Made by a program: the position numbers and the translations under genes
Shown: positions 21,874-33,810 of the stretch, piece after piece
Layout: each line of letters opens with the position of its first letter
Position numbering within the stretch: the stretch's first letter is position 1
DNA from: Turritopsis dohrnii
Lineage: Eukaryota; Cnidaria; Hydrozoa; Anthoathecata; Oceaniidae
Length of the DNA stretch: 64,000 nucleotides
NCBI GenBank assembly: GCA_027922465.2
Contig: BQMF02000011.1
Span: 1,116,001-1,180,000, forward strand
Direction: 5' to 3'
Notes under the pieces: model-generated
What the model was told of the DNA's origin: nothing
Databases searched by the model: none
Seen by the model: only the letters and a program-made list of their open reading frames with translations

Positions 21874-23700
21874 AAGTAAAGAAGAATATTTTGAAAATAT
21901 AACTTAAGAAAATAATGCATCCTTATGTCTAAGTTAATATTGAATAGGTAGTTACATTTTTTTTTTCATTCATTCATATTTCATGCAAGATTTTAAGCTA
22001 GATGGAATATTTCATATAGGGAAGCATTGGTTAAATCATGTGATGTCAAAGTATTTGAAATCTTTCGGAACATTAGCTTCTACATTACCTGCAGAATATT
22101 CCGTTTATAAAAGACATCAGCTTGTCATGAGAATCTTTGTTGATGGCGAGTTTGCTTACAAGTTTTTACTCTGCTTTCGATTTGTTTTAGTTCCATCTCC
22201 TACTTTTATGTCTGACTGGAGAAGTTTTATCCATTTTCAATATCAGTCCGTTTTATTGAATAATATAAATTTTTTAAATGTTTTTATCATGATGTATATA
22301 CATAGGATAGCCATTTTTGTTATTTAGTTCATTTTGAAAAAATTGGCCCTTTCCGAATGACTGTTTTGATCTAACTTATAATTGCCTCAAAACTGCAGTT
22401 TCAAATATAGTACATACTTTACAAAATTCAATCAAAATACTCTTCAAATAATGACGAGATTGGATGTCTAAAACTCAAAAGGGTAATTAAATAGAATTTT
22501 GAAAACGCGATAACGTTGAATACGGTTCAAAAGTAACCTTTTAAAAAAGTTCGAATGAGCCAAGTATTGAGTCACTCATTGCATAATGTAAACTAGGCTT
22601 TAGATAGGACAGCAAGTAGTTTGAAAGAAAGTTTATTGCTAGCATAAAATGTTTATATAGCTTTTATTGTAATTAGCGAGTTAATTAATATTTTTGTAAG
22701 CTAAGTTATCAATCATTTTTTCTCATTTGTAGACAGGAACAATCTTTCTAAATAATCAAAAATTCAAAATAACTTGAGTAACGTTCGTTCGGATTTTCGG
22801 TTTCGTCTGAAATCGGGAAAGTATACTCCTGTGGTATTGATTGAAGAATGTAAATATTAAGAAAATATAAATAAGTTCCGTCGTTGTTGTTGTTGTTTAA
22901 GAGAAAACAAAAATGGTTTATTAATAAAAATGACTATACTGAATTATATGTGATATTTATGTTTTTTCTCAATTCTCAAAATTGCGATGGGAGGATGTTT
23001 TCTTGTGCTCTATATGTGGACTTTCTACGTCTCCAACATTCTCGATGTCGAGCTTTTATCTGCAACAGTCATAAAGATAAAGAGAGACTACACCACTCAA
23101 TTTTATTTTATTTATTTTGGATTTCTTTAATATGGACAACATCGTTTCGGGTATGAAATATAACTGGTCTGTCATCTTAACAGTAGTATTACTAACTAAC
23201 TCACACGATTGTATCGTCGAGTTATCTCGGCTGTCTTGAGAAAAGTCAGTGTCTGTATGAGAAGTCTGTTATTTTATCAATGTAATATGTTCCATTTTTT
23301 AAAATTATTAGTTCGTTTAAGCAATCATTTATATTATTATAATATAATATTTTTTAGTTATTTGTAAAGTTTATCCTTTGGAAATTGATGACAAGTTTCA
23401 GAAACAAATTTTATTCACCGCATCACCTTTATTCCGTGAAAAAAAAAGACTTTTCCAAACACTGCACGTTTTAATTTCTTTAATTTTTAATCCGCCTTTT
23501 GTCCTTTAACTTTTGAATACATTTTCTCTGTTACTTCGCTAATATCATGACATTTTCTGGCAGAAAATCTACATTCAAGGTTCAGTAAGAATTGATAGAT
23601 ATTAAAGATATATCTACATATCAGGGATGTGATAATATTTTTGTTTGCGAACAGGCTGCACTTAAATTTAAAAGTGTTCTTGGTTTTATAGCTTAAAATC
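21874..23700. other. Intergenic region between SLC22 genes 2 and 3
   Basis: No gene, long repeat or clear regulatory site is seen. Short open frames here are AT-rich and lack protein-like composition. A splice-acceptor-like TTTTATAG lies about 12 bp before the gene 3 ATG. Confidence 0.5.
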
Positions 23701-25299
23701 ATGATGGTGACAGAACAATCGGAAAGAAGTGATTCCGAAGAGCCATCTGAATCAAGTGATCATGAAATGGACATCGACACAGTCATGGAAAAACTTGGTC
23801 CTTTTGGGGTTTATCAATGTGTCCTCATCATCGTAGGGTTTTATTTGGAATTTTCTATTTCATACCAAACCCTCATTATGGTTTTCATTGGTGACAGCCC
23901 ATCGTGGAGATGCTCCTTGAATAGTAATGATGCATTTTGTGCAAGAAATATCAATAAAACCTTCAAAGTAACTGATGATGATTACGACGAGAGATGCAAT
24001 ATTAAACGAAGTGATTGGGTTTTTGCAGAACCAAACAAAGGTTTTTCTATAGTAACCGAATATGACCTTGTTTGTTCCAAGGAATATATCGTGGCCGTGG
24101 TGAATGCTGCATTTTTTATCGGGTGGGGCATTGGTGGCCTTTTTACTGGTTTTTTATCAGATAAATTTGGCAGGAAACTTTGTATCATTTGTTCATACAT
24201 CACATTCTCGATATTTTCGCTCACCTCATCATTCATAACTGCAATATGGCAATTAGCAATTCTTAGAGTATTGATAGGAACATGTCTTGGTACACTAGTG
24301 GCTGCTCTTGTAACGCTTCTTTCTGAAGTTACAGCTCCTGCTTACCGCACTGGCGCATTGGTTGCTATTCAGAACTCGTTTGCTGTTTCTGTAATTGTAC
24401 TTTCTGCTGTTGCAATGCACATTCAAGACTGGAGGAAGTTGGAGCTTTATGCTACAATCCCTGGATGGGTAGCCACGATTTTAGCGTTTCTTATACCAGA
24501 ATCTCCAAGATGGTTGTCAGTTAATGGGAAAAAGCAAGAAGCAGAATCAATTTTAAAAGGATTTATAGTAATGAACAGAGGAAAACAGTTTGACTTTAAA
24601 TTAAAACATAATGAAGATAAGTATGTGGTTGAACATCACGCTTACACATACGTTGATCTGTTCAGGAGTTGGTCTCTTGTTCAGTTTATGATGGCCCAAA
24701 TATTCGGATGGCTATCTGTTGGATTAATTTATTATGGTGTGACACTTGAATCGGCTAATTTAGGGGGTAGTATCTATCAGAACCTGATGTATTCCATGAT
24801 TGGTGATATCGTTGGTACTATTCTTACCTTCTTTGTTTGCAACTGGTTTGGTAAGCGTTATGCTATAAGTGGCTCATTTGGTCTATCTGCAGTGTTTTTA
24901 GGTTGTCTTGCTGCCAGTCAAGGTTCAGGTTCAGTGTTGCGCGTTATATTTGCCTTTATATCTAAGATATTCATCAACATTGCCTTCATTGGTTTTTACG
25001 CTTGGTCAAGTGAATTATTTCCTACGGTTTTGCGTAACCAAGGTATAATTTTTTGTCAGTTGGGAAATCGTATTGGTGGGTCTTTAGCGCCTTTTATAAC
25101 TACATTGTTAACACATGTTTTTCGACCATTGCCTTATATAATAATGGCGATTTTTGGATTTTTGGCTGGCCTGACGTCTCTTACATTGCCTGAAACAAAT
25201 TTCAAGCCAACCCGTGAAAAATATGATGATCTCTTCGAAGAGGAAGATATTTCCTCTGGAGGAGACACAGCTGAAGCTGTTCCACTTTTGGAGAAGTAA
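23701..25299 (+). CDS. SLC22-type organic ion transporter, gene 3
   Basis: This is a single coding exon of 532 residues. Landmarks: acidic Ser/Glu-rich N-terminus, 'HEMDIDTVMEKLG' (21-33), first membrane segment about 38-62, glycosylated Cys loop with C71, C80, C99 and an NKT site at 85-87, 'SIVTEYDLVC' (116-125), 'GGLFTGFLSDKFGRK' (145-159), 'PESPRWL' (266-272), cytosolic loop to about 315, 'ELFPTVLRNQG' (438-448), 'LPETNFKPTRE' (496-506), and the tail 'AEAVPLLEK' with an ExxxLL motif. It is closest to genes 6 and 7: the block from 'DFKLKHNEDKYVVEHH' through the next 80 residues is almost the same. Start choice: tandem ATGs at 23701 and 23704, either possible. Confidence 0.94.
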   Translation: MMVTEQSERSDSEEPSESSDHEMDIDTVMEKLGPFGVYQCVLIIVGFYLEFSISYQTLIMVFIGDSPSWRCSLNSNDAFCARNINKTFKVTDDDYDERCNIKRSDWVFAEPNKGFSIVTEYDLVCSKEYIVAVVNAAFFIGWGIGGLFTGFLSDKFGRKLCIICSYITFSIFSLTSSFITAIWQLAILRVLIGTCLGTLVAALVTLLSEVTAPAYRTGALVAIQNSFAVSVIVLSAVAMHIQDWRKLELYATIPGWVATILAFLIPESPRWLSVNGKKQEAESILKGFIVMNRGKQFDFKLKHNEDKYVVEHHAYTYVDLFRSWSLVQFMMAQIFGWLSVGLIYYGVTLESANLGGSIYQNLMYSMIGDIVGTILTFFVCNWFGKRYAISGSFGLSAVFLGCLAASQGSGSVLRVIFAFISKIFINIAFIGFYAWSSELFPTVLRNQGIIFCQLGNRIGGSLAPFITTLLTHVFRPLPYIIMAIFGFLAGLTSLTLPETNFKPTREKYDDLFEEEDISSGGDTAEAVPLLEK

Positions 25300-27270
25300 A
25301 TTGAATTGAATATTAACTGTGGCTATTTGGCTATTACGATATTAGTATAAAAAAAACTAAGGCAAAATTCTAATGAAATTTACAACCGAAATAACTGTAA
25401 TGCTTTTTACACTGTTGGATAGGAAATTTAGCCAGCTTTCTCGGTTAACACAATTTAACAAAACGACTTTAAAGTAACTTTAAATAATTTTTTAAATAGC
25501 TTTTACTTTAATGCGATTTTTATACCATTAAATAGAGCTTTTTTTCGGCTTTCACAAAATGGAATTTTTGTGGTATGAAAATCCCTATCCATTAGAATAT
25601 TAAAGGTTTTCTTTTACTGTATAGAAATGCTTAGAAAATTTTTAATTTGAATTTTGCGTGACAGTTTTTCAAACTCATACTGTATAACAAATTGGATTAA
25701 AACAATTGAAATTGAAAATCGTTCAAAGTTTAATATGAAAGAAACTTTTACAATTGGTTTATTTTCAACATGAAAATTTACGACGATTGCGCCGTTTTTA
25801 ACGATACAATAGTTGAGGATAAAATCTTTCAACAAGTTAGTGAAAGATTAAGTATATAGTAACTATTCAACTTGAAAGTAGTTTATACGGTCGAAATTCC
25901 ACCTTGTCTAATTTGAATCAATTGATTAAACCTGCGATTAAACATATTCAATACTTTTACTTAAGAATGCATAAGTTTTCATAAGTACAGGTCGCTAGAT
26001 TTACATTAGTCAAGGCAAAAGTTCAACGGTATAAACTACACTTTAGCAAAGAGGCAATGGATTTGATATTGTAATTTATGAAATCATCTACGGTCATTTT
26101 CACTAACTTCTCCTATGTGTGTCTGATTCAGTGGCTTTTCAGAACATAGAATTATCAAATGAAATTCGTGCAATACACAAACAGCGTATCTATATTTTAA
26201 AAGAATTATTATTTAGTTATTTATATTATCCAAAAGGATCTTGTGCAGGACTTTTTTTATATTTTTTTTTACTTTTCTATTTTTGTAAGGAATCCGATGA
26301 TTTCAATGATTTTGATGGAACTCAAGTAGCTGTACATCATAATAAGTTGTGTTTTTTTTATAATTTTTGTTGATGATTTTGAATGAGAAGTGCGAAAGTG
26401 CATGTTGTTGAAATATGTTTTTATTTTTCGATACATATACTAGACATTCAGGGTGTCTAGTAGACCCTGAAAGCCCTAAATGACCCTGAATTTTATTTGA
26501 AAAATTTAGAAAAATTGCTGTTGTGTGTCAAGTTTATTACAACAAGAAATAAATGACTCACTGTATATCGTTTTTAGAGAAGAATGCATCAAGTTTATGA
26601 CGGGAATTTTTTCATTTTTCGTTTCTGATTTTTGTAGCTATTTTTATTTTCATTGAAAATGGATCAGTTTTGTTTTGCCTGATTTACAGCTATCCATGAA
26701 GACATATCTGAAAAATCATTTGCATACAAAAAGCTCTAGCGTGATATAACGCCTCGTGCTGATGTTTGCCTTAGAGATCATATCACTACATTGAAGATTG
26801 TGTTGATATGCATCAAGTTGAACATTTATAACTTTTTGCAATGCTCAAACCGTGCAGACTTTATTATCTTTATTCTTTTGGCCTAAACATTGTCGGTTTA
26901 GTGGATCTGTTTGTTAATAGAACTCCATTTTGTTTTGTTTTTTTTGCTTTTTTGTTTTTTGTTTCTTTGTATTTATATTTCCCAAGCCCGTGTGTAAAAC
27001 TGCCGGTGGCATTCTTCGTGCAATTCACGAGGATAAATTTTTGTGGATTGAGATGTTTTTGAATGGGTGCATTCAAGAAAAGTAATTCACTCATGGTGAC
27101 TGCAAAAGAACCTTTCGCTTTCTTGCTTTATGACACTCCTAGTTTAAGTTCTACTTCCGATATATAATGTAGTATTAATGGGAGGGATTGAATTAACTTC
27201 GATAATGTGAAACGCCGCGAATAAAGGTCCAGCAACAACAAACGCTATAGTAGTTCCTATGTGTTTTAAT
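25300..27270. other. Intergenic region between SLC22 gene 3 and a MITE
   Basis: AT-rich sequence without a recognisable gene. A short run of GACCCTGAAA-like near-repeats is at about 26460-26500. The Phe-rich open frames near 26230 and 26940 come from T-rich tracts. Confidence 0.45.
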
Positions 27271-27670
27271 AGGGAGCTTAAGCAACTTGCGACGGCAACG
27301 TAGACGACGACGTGAGCAAAAACAACAAAATAAATAATTACTACCAATTAAAAGTATGAATAACTTGTTTTTGTTAGTGAAACAATTCAATTGATAAACT
27401 TATATCGACTGGAAAGTTATCAAGTTACTATAAATTTTACATAAGAGAAAAAGACTCATCTCTGTAATCACGTCTCCGTTCTCAGCGCGGCTTCAAAACG
27501 TGATTTTCACGTTGAGCATAGAACGTGCAAATATGTTAATGATGTAATTATCTTCCCAATGGCCTCATAAGCTGTAGACATTCTTTCTAAACAAATTCCA
27601 CATAGAAAATAAAGCTTTTGTTTTAAACACGTCGCCGTCTTCGTTGCCGTTGCGATTGCTTATGCTCCCT
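27271..27670. mobile_element. MITE, 400 bp, about 45 bp imperfect TIRs
   Basis: The left end (27271-27313, AGGGAGCTTAAGCAA...) and right end (about 27625-27670, complement AGGGAGCATAAGCAA...) are inverted copies, both with GACGGCAACG/AACGGCAACG and GACGACGTG-type blocks. AAT flanks both ends as a possible 3 bp target duplication. There is no coding capacity. The interior shares 'TTTTCACGTTG' and 'TAGAACGTGCAAA' blocks with 51117-51534. Confidence 0.65.
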
Positions 27671-28047
27671 AATTTTAGAATTACAACGGTTCGTTTATTA
27701 TTAAAAAACAACGTAGAGACTGATGCAATAGGGCTTTGAAAACTCGAACTAATCGTAAACGATTCCCTTGTTGTTTGTCATTCCATTTGAGTCTGAAAGT
27801 TTGACATGTCGAAAGACTGTTCCACATCTTTCCTCCAACACTCGTTACAGAAATTATGAAATCAACTGTCTCCTATTCTCACATTTTCTTTCACCTTTCG
27901 CAACACCGGTGTCACTTTATAGTATTCCAGTACAGTTCCCGTAGGAAAGTTAAAGTCGATAAAACTTTATAATACCTAATACTTTAATTTTTCCTGAACT
28001 TTAGGATTTCCTGAATAAAAAGATTCATTTCAATTGGAATAATTGAA
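27671..28047. other. 5' flank of SLC22 gene 4
   Basis: The last about 110 bp are similar to the flank of gene 5 (32104-32211), including the TTGGAATAATTGAA just before the ATG and an acceptor-like 'AACTTTAG' about 44 bp before it. This suggests a 5' UTR intron in both genes. Confidence 0.5.
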
Positions 28048-29646
28048 ATGGAAAATGAAGAATTTAAGGACGCTGCTGATCCAACAGTTTCCAGTGATCC
28101 AGAGATGGACATTGACTTATTTATCGAGAAGCTTGGTCCATGCGGAATGTTTCAATGTCTCGTTATTATTACAGGAATGTTCTTGGAATTTTCTTCATCT
28201 TACCAAAGCCTCATAATGTATTTCATTGGAAACAATCCATCATGGAAATGTGCATTCAGAAATAGCAACGATTTTTGTGCAAAGAACTTCAACCAGTCCT
28301 TTGATGTAAGCAACAGTAACTATAATGAGCGGTGCAAAATGAATCGAAGTGATTGGGTTTTCTCAGTATCTAACAAAGGCTATTCGATAGTTACTGAATA
28401 TGACCTTGTCTGCTCCAAGGGGTATATCGTAGCCATTGTGAATGCTGCATTCTTTATTGGGTGGGCCATAGGTGGCTTTTTCACTGGTTTTTTGTCAGAT
28501 AGATTTGGTAGAAAACCTTGCATCGTTGTTGGCTACATTACATTATCAATATTTGCGATAACATCCGCGTATACTAACGCCATATGGCAGTTAGCAATTC
28601 TCAGAGCATTGATTGGAGTCTGTATTGGTACAATTGTAGCTGGCCTTGTTACCGCTATTGCTGAATATACAGCACCTGTCTACAGAACAGCAGTTATGGT
28701 GGTCATTCAAACTTCTTTTGCAACGTCAGTTATTATTCTTGCTGTTGCTGCAATGTACATTCAAGATTGGAGGAAATTGGAATTGTATGCATCATTTCCA
28801 GGCATCGTTGCAATAATCATATCAATGCTTGTCCCAGAATCTCCTAGATGGTTAAAAGCCAATGGTAATCTTGAAAAAGCAAAAGGCGTTTTAAAAGAAA
28901 TTGTAGCAGTTAACAATGGAGTACTGTTCAATTTCAAGTTGAAGCAATATAAAGAAGGTCACATGTTTAAATGGAATACATATACATACGTTGATCTCTT
29001 CAGGGAATGGTCGCTTGTCCTATTTATGATGGCCCAAATCTTTGGTTGGTTTTCTTTTGGATTGATTTATTATGGTGTAACACTTGAAGCTGAAGATTTA
29101 GGTGGAAATATATATGAAAACTTGATGTATTCTATGATTGGCGATATTGTTGGTATTCTTCTTACTATCTTTACTTGTAATCGGTTTGGAAAGCGTTTGG
29201 CCATAAGTGCTTCATTTGGTCTGTGTGGAGTGTTATTAATTTGTATTGCTGCTGTACCAAAGTCAACTCACCATGGTGCCGTTATCCGGATTATACTTGC
29301 CTTTATAAGTAAAGTTTTTATCAATATTGCATACAATGGTTTTTATATTTGGTCCACTGAATTATTTCCTACCGTTGTCCGTAACCAAGGCCTGATTTTT
29401 TGTCACCTTGGAAATAATATTGGTTCGGCATCCGCACCTTTCGTAACTAGACTTTTAAGAAATGTTTCTCGACCTTTACCTTTTATAATTATGGCAATAT
29501 TTGGAATTTTGTCTGGACTGACATCCCTGACGTTGCCTGAAACAAACATGAAAGCAACTCGGGAAAAATATGAAGATCTCCTTGGGAAAAGAGCTATCTC
29601 TTCTGCTCATGAGAGTAGTGAAATTACACCACTTTTGCAGAAGTAG
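28048..29646 (+). CDS. SLC22-type organic ion transporter, gene 4
   Basis: This is a single coding exon of 532 residues. It has 'DPEMDIDLFIEKLG' near the N-terminus, the Cys loop with NQS and NRS glycosylation sites, 'YSIVTEYDLVCS', 'GGFFTGFLSDRFGRK', 'PESPRWL', 'ELFPTVVRNQG', 'LPETNMKATREKYEDL' and the tail 'ESSEITPLLQK' (ExxxLL). It is nearly the same as gene 5, 4164 bp downstream. Identity is highest over about the first 170 residues and over the last 120, and lower in the middle. That pattern may reflect gene conversion or uneven selection. Transport substrate unknown. Confidence 0.94.
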   Translation: MENEEFKDAADPTVSSDPEMDIDLFIEKLGPCGMFQCLVIITGMFLEFSSSYQSLIMYFIGNNPSWKCAFRNSNDFCAKNFNQSFDVSNSNYNERCKMNRSDWVFSVSNKGYSIVTEYDLVCSKGYIVAIVNAAFFIGWAIGGFFTGFLSDRFGRKPCIVVGYITLSIFAITSAYTNAIWQLAILRALIGVCIGTIVAGLVTAIAEYTAPVYRTAVMVVIQTSFATSVIILAVAAMYIQDWRKLELYASFPGIVAIIISMLVPESPRWLKANGNLEKAKGVLKEIVAVNNGVLFNFKLKQYKEGHMFKWNTYTYVDLFREWSLVLFMMAQIFGWFSFGLIYYGVTLEAEDLGGNIYENLMYSMIGDIVGILLTIFTCNRFGKRLAISASFGLCGVLLICIAAVPKSTHHGAVIRIILAFISKVFINIAYNGFYIWSTELFPTVVRNQGLIFCHLGNNIGSASAPFVTRLLRNVSRPLPFIIMAIFGILSGLTSLTLPETNMKATREKYEDLLGKRAISSAHESSEITPLLQK

Positions 29647-32211
29647 CCTTAAAGTCGGTCATGGAATGGCTTGGTGCATTTCTAGACATTCATTGACTTC
29701 TGAATAATAACTCATAGAGACGGTGTTCTTTTTGAAGTTGTTTCTATACTTTTCAAATATTGGCAACATTCAGGATGTCACCTCTCACAGAAGACACCGT
29801 TTCATTCGTAATTTCACCCAAAGTTCGAATAGGTTTGTTCATTAAAGGTTTTTGTTTAGGTTTTACTTTGTACCTCCTATGAGACACTATCAGTGGATTT
29901 CTTATTAGACAACCTTATGATTTTTTTAGTCGAATCCCGAAATATCAATGCTTTAGTAACCCCTACCGCGATCGAACTACTTTTAAAATTACGATGTACA
30001 GGTTACTATATCAAATTTTTTAGGTTTTTATTTATTAATTTAGTTTTTATATTTATTTTTGCTGTTGTTGTTGACAAGGAATATTACCTGACATCGTTTC
30101 GTTCATAATATCACCTACGCGAGTTAGTTCAGCAAATGTATAGGTTACAATGTCTTTATATTATTGTTATTATTATTTTACAAATTTTGTTGGTTTTTAT
30201 TTATTAATTTACTTCTATATATTAATAGCCGATTCTCTGTCTGTTTGTTTGTTTGTTTGTAAGTCACGCAAAATGGTAGATTGAGTTGTGAGCGAAATTA
30301 TTTCTTTTTTTGTATGGACGTGAGTTCGAAGCGAATACATTGCAACCCCAATCGAACGTGACTATTTTTGGCTGATGAACTAATAGGAATAACGTTTTGT
30401 TTTTACTATTATTGTTAGTTTTATTTTCCACGTTGACTTGGCTTTGAAAACAGTACATCAACTAAATACAAAGAAACTAACTGATTAAACATTTTGGACA
30501 AAAATCAGCATTGGCAGAACGTGGCAGCATATGTTCGGTTTGCCACTAACTCTTGCCTGACTGTCTGAGACGGGTGAACTTTTTTTTTGAGCAATCAAAA
30601 TGTTTAAAAACCGAAAGGTAAAAAAAGAGTATCATATCAAAACAAAATGCTTTTTTTTTTTGCTTTTCTTTAAATAAATTAATTTCTTCTTTTAATTGTT
30701 AAGCGTTCTGATCGAACGTTTATTTATTCTATTTATTCATTTAGCACGTGCCTTTTTTCTCTCCTCCGTGTGAACTTTTTAAGAAGAAAAACCATTTTCC
30801 CCCTGTTTGATAGCACCCATGTTAGAGCGCGTAACTTTTTTAAAACAAAAGCTAATAAAAAGTTGAAGTTTTCTCTCTCTACGTATTGAGTGTATTGTTA
30901 CACTGATGAAAGATTGGTTTTACCAGAGGTTGTGACTTCGAATCTGCTTCTGGTTGAACACAAGTTATACGAGCCGTTTATAAGGAAATTTGATACAGTG
31001 ATACAGAGCAGGTGGACATGGGCGGCGAGCGACGCCGCCTTGGCGGCTAGTTTTTATTTATTTATGCTTCTGTTTTTTACGTCTTTTTTATGAGGAATAT
31101 TATTTGACATCGTAATTGAATACTAAAGAGTTTCCTTTCATTTTAGATTTTCATTAGCAAATGAGTATTGAAAGTTTTAATACTATCTTTTTGTAATTTC
31201 CCCCACAGCGAGCGTAAGCGTGTTGCTGTTACACGGTGGTATACAATTATTAGCTCACTTTTCTCCTGTTTCAAAGCATGGTACTGTAGTAGATGGGAGG
31301 TTTTTCGTATCTTTCTTCTCATTTATTATTATATTATAACTAGCAAGTAGCTTTCACTATGAGGGCGCCTGTGATTGCATTTCCGTTAATATCACTAAAT
31401 CGGCCCAAAATTCAACGAAATAAGTAACGAAAACTTGGCTGCAGTTCACACATTTCTTTTGTTTGTAGCAATACCTTCTGATTTTACTTGTTAAGCTTTA
31501 TTTACACTTTTTAAAAGGTATGTTAGCATTAGTGTGACTTAGGCCTAAGAGATAACAAAAAATAACAAAGTTTTATGCACATTTTCAGCTGCGTAAGTAC
31601 ATGTATTTGGTTTGCATATTCGAATTAGTGTCGCCACCGATACACTATTCCACATGGTTACACTACTCATTAAACAATTCGTTGTATCGTAAAACTTAAA
31701 TATTTACACTTAAATATGTGATTTTCGGCACGCGCTTTCTTCACTGCATACAAACACTTTGATCACGATTGTATTTGAATTATTATGTATCTTGCCATAC
31801 ATAAAAGACTGGCTTTGTCGAAGTATTTAAAGTATGTCACTTATCAGGCCCAAAATCAAGCAAAAACATTTTTACAAAAATCCTTAAATTACAAAATATT
31901 TGGACGCAAAGTTTTCCTTTTTAATGTTTAGCTTGCTGTGTGTACAAATTGGAAAGCTTGAGCGCGGGGGCATTTTTAGCTAAAGCTATATGCCAGTTTC
32001 AAGTATCGTAGAATTTCTCATTTGAAATAACTTTCTTAAAAGTAAAGTTTATTCTGACATATCGCAACTCCAGTGTCGCTTCACGTTGTTCACGTACAGT
32101 TTGTGAAGGAAAGTAAAAGCTGATAAAACTTTGTCGTACGTAATATTGAGTTTTTCTTAAACTTTAGAATGCGCTAAATAAAAGATTCGATATCTTATTG
32201 GAATAATTGAA
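29647..32211. other. Intergenic region between SLC22 genes 4 and 5, part of a tandem duplication
   Basis: The first about 200 bp (from 'AAAGTCGGTCATGGAATGGC') match the 3' flank of gene 5. A second block at about 31070-31205 matches 34290-34415 (including 'AAATGAGTATTGAAAG' and 'AATACTATCTTTTTG'). A (TTTG)n run is at about 30240-30262. No gene is seen. Confidence 0.6.
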
Positions 32212-33810
32212 ATGGAAAATGAAGAATTTAAAGATGCTGCTGATCCAACAGTTTCCAGTGATCCGGAGATGGACATTGACACATTTATCGAGAAGCTTGG
32301 TCCATGCGGAATGTTTCAATGTCTGGTTATTATTACAGGAATGTTCTTGGAATTTTCTTCATCCTACCAAAGCCTCATAATGTATTTCATTGGAAACAAT
32401 CCATCATGGAAATGTGAATTCAGAAATAGCAACAATTTTTGCGCAAAGAACTTCAACCAGTCCTTTGATGTAAGCAACAGTAACTACAATGAGCGGTGCA
32501 AAATGAATCGAAGTGATTGGGTTTTCTCAGTATCTAACAAAGGCTATTCGATAGTTACTGAATATGACCTTGTCTGCTCCAAGGGGTATATCGTAGCCAT
32601 TGTGAATGCTGCATTCTTTATTGGGTGGGGCATTGGTGGCTTTTTCACTGGTATTTTGTCAGATAGATTTGGTAGAAAACCTTGCATCGTTGTTGGCTAC
32701 ATTACATTATCAATATTTGCGATAACATCCTCGTATATTAATGCCATATGGCAGTTAGCAATTCTCAGAGCATTGATTGGGGTTTGTGTTGGTACAATTG
32801 TGGCTGCCCTTGTAACAGTTGTTGCTGAATATACAGCACCTGTCTACAGAACAACAGTTATGGTGGTCATTCAAATTTCCTTTACATTGTCAATAATTGT
32901 TCTTGCTGTTGCTGCAATGTACATTCAAGATTGGAGGAAATTGGAATTGTATGCATCATTTCCAGGCTTATTTTCCGTAATCATATCATTGCTTGTCCCA
33001 GAATCTCCTAGATGGTTACAAGCCAATGGTAATCTTGAGAAAGCAAAAGGCGTTTTAAAAAAAATTTTGGCAGTTAACAGAGGAGTATTGTTCAAATTTA
33101 AGTTGAAGCAATATGAAGAAGGTCACATGTGTAAATGGAATACATATACATACGTTGATCTATTCAGGGGCTGGTCGCTTGTTCTATTTATGATGGCCCA
33201 AATCTTTGGTTGGTTATCTTGTGGATTGATTTATTACGGTGTAACACTTGAAGCTTCAGATTTAGGTGGTAATATGTACGAGAACCTGATTTATTCTGCT
33301 ATTGGTGATATTGTTGGTATTCTTCTAACTATCTTTGCTCTAAATCGGTTTGGAAAGCGTTTGGCCATAAGTGCTTCACTTTGTCTGAGTGGAGTGCTTT
33401 TAGGTTGCATTGCTGCTATACCAAAGTCAACTCACCATGGTGCCGTTATCCGGATTATACTCGCCTTTATAAGTAAAGTTTTTGTCAATATTTCATACGG
33501 TGGTTTTTATATTTGGTCCACTGAATTATTTCCTACCGTTGTCCGTAACCAAGGCCTGATTTTTTGTCACTTTGGAAATAGTATTGGTTCGGCATCTGCA
33601 CCGTTTATAACTAGAGTTTTAAGAAATGTTTTTCATCCATTACCTTTTATAATTATGGCAATATTTGGAATTTTGTCTGGACTGACATCCCTGACGTTGC
33701 CTGAAACAAATATGAAAGCAACTCGGGAAAAATATGAAGATCTCCTTGGGAAAAGAGACATCTCTTCTGCTCATGAGAGTAGTGAAATTACACCACTTTT
33801 GCAGAAGTAG
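32212..33810 (+). CDS. SLC22-type organic ion transporter, gene 5
   Basis: This is a tandem duplicate of gene 4: 532 residues, single coding exon, same start context. Motifs: 'DPEMDIDTFIEKLG', 'YSIVTEYDLVCS', 'GGFFTGILSDRFGRK', 'PESPRWL', 'ELFPTVVRNQG', 'LPETNMKATREKYEDL', tail 'ESSEITPLLQK'. Differences from gene 4 gather in membrane segments 4-10, such as 'SSYINAIW' for 'SAYTNAIW' and 'FALNRFGKR' for 'FTCNRFGKR', while the extracellular loop is almost unchanged. A change in pore specificity with the loop kept is possible but is inference. Confidence 0.94.
   Translation: MENEEFKDAADPTVSSDPEMDIDTFIEKLGPCGMFQCLVIITGMFLEFSSSYQSLIMYFIGNNPSWKCEFRNSNNFCAKNFNQSFDVSNSNYNERCKMNRSDWVFSVSNKGYSIVTEYDLVCSKGYIVAIVNAAFFIGWGIGGFFTGILSDRFGRKPCIVVGYITLSIFAITSSYINAIWQLAILRALIGVCVGTIVAALVTVVAEYTAPVYRTTVMVVIQISFTLSIIVLAVAAMYIQDWRKLELYASFPGLFSVIISLLVPESPRWLQANGNLEKAKGVLKKILAVNRGVLFKFKLKQYEEGHMCKWNTYTYVDLFRGWSLVLFMMAQIFGWLSCGLIYYGVTLEASDLGGNMYENLIYSAIGDIVGILLTIFALNRFGKRLAISASLCLSGVLLGCIAAIPKSTHHGAVIRIILAFISKVFVNISYGGFYIWSTELFPTVVRNQGLIFCHFGNSIGSASAPFITRVLRNVFHPLPFIIMAIFGILSGLTSLTLPETNMKATREKYEDLLGKRDISSAHESSEITPLLQK

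Noticed and set aside
26841..27094. Overlapping Phe- and Lys-rich frames on both strands
   Set aside because: They come from T-rich tracts, have no start context or family, and overlap each other on opposite strands.
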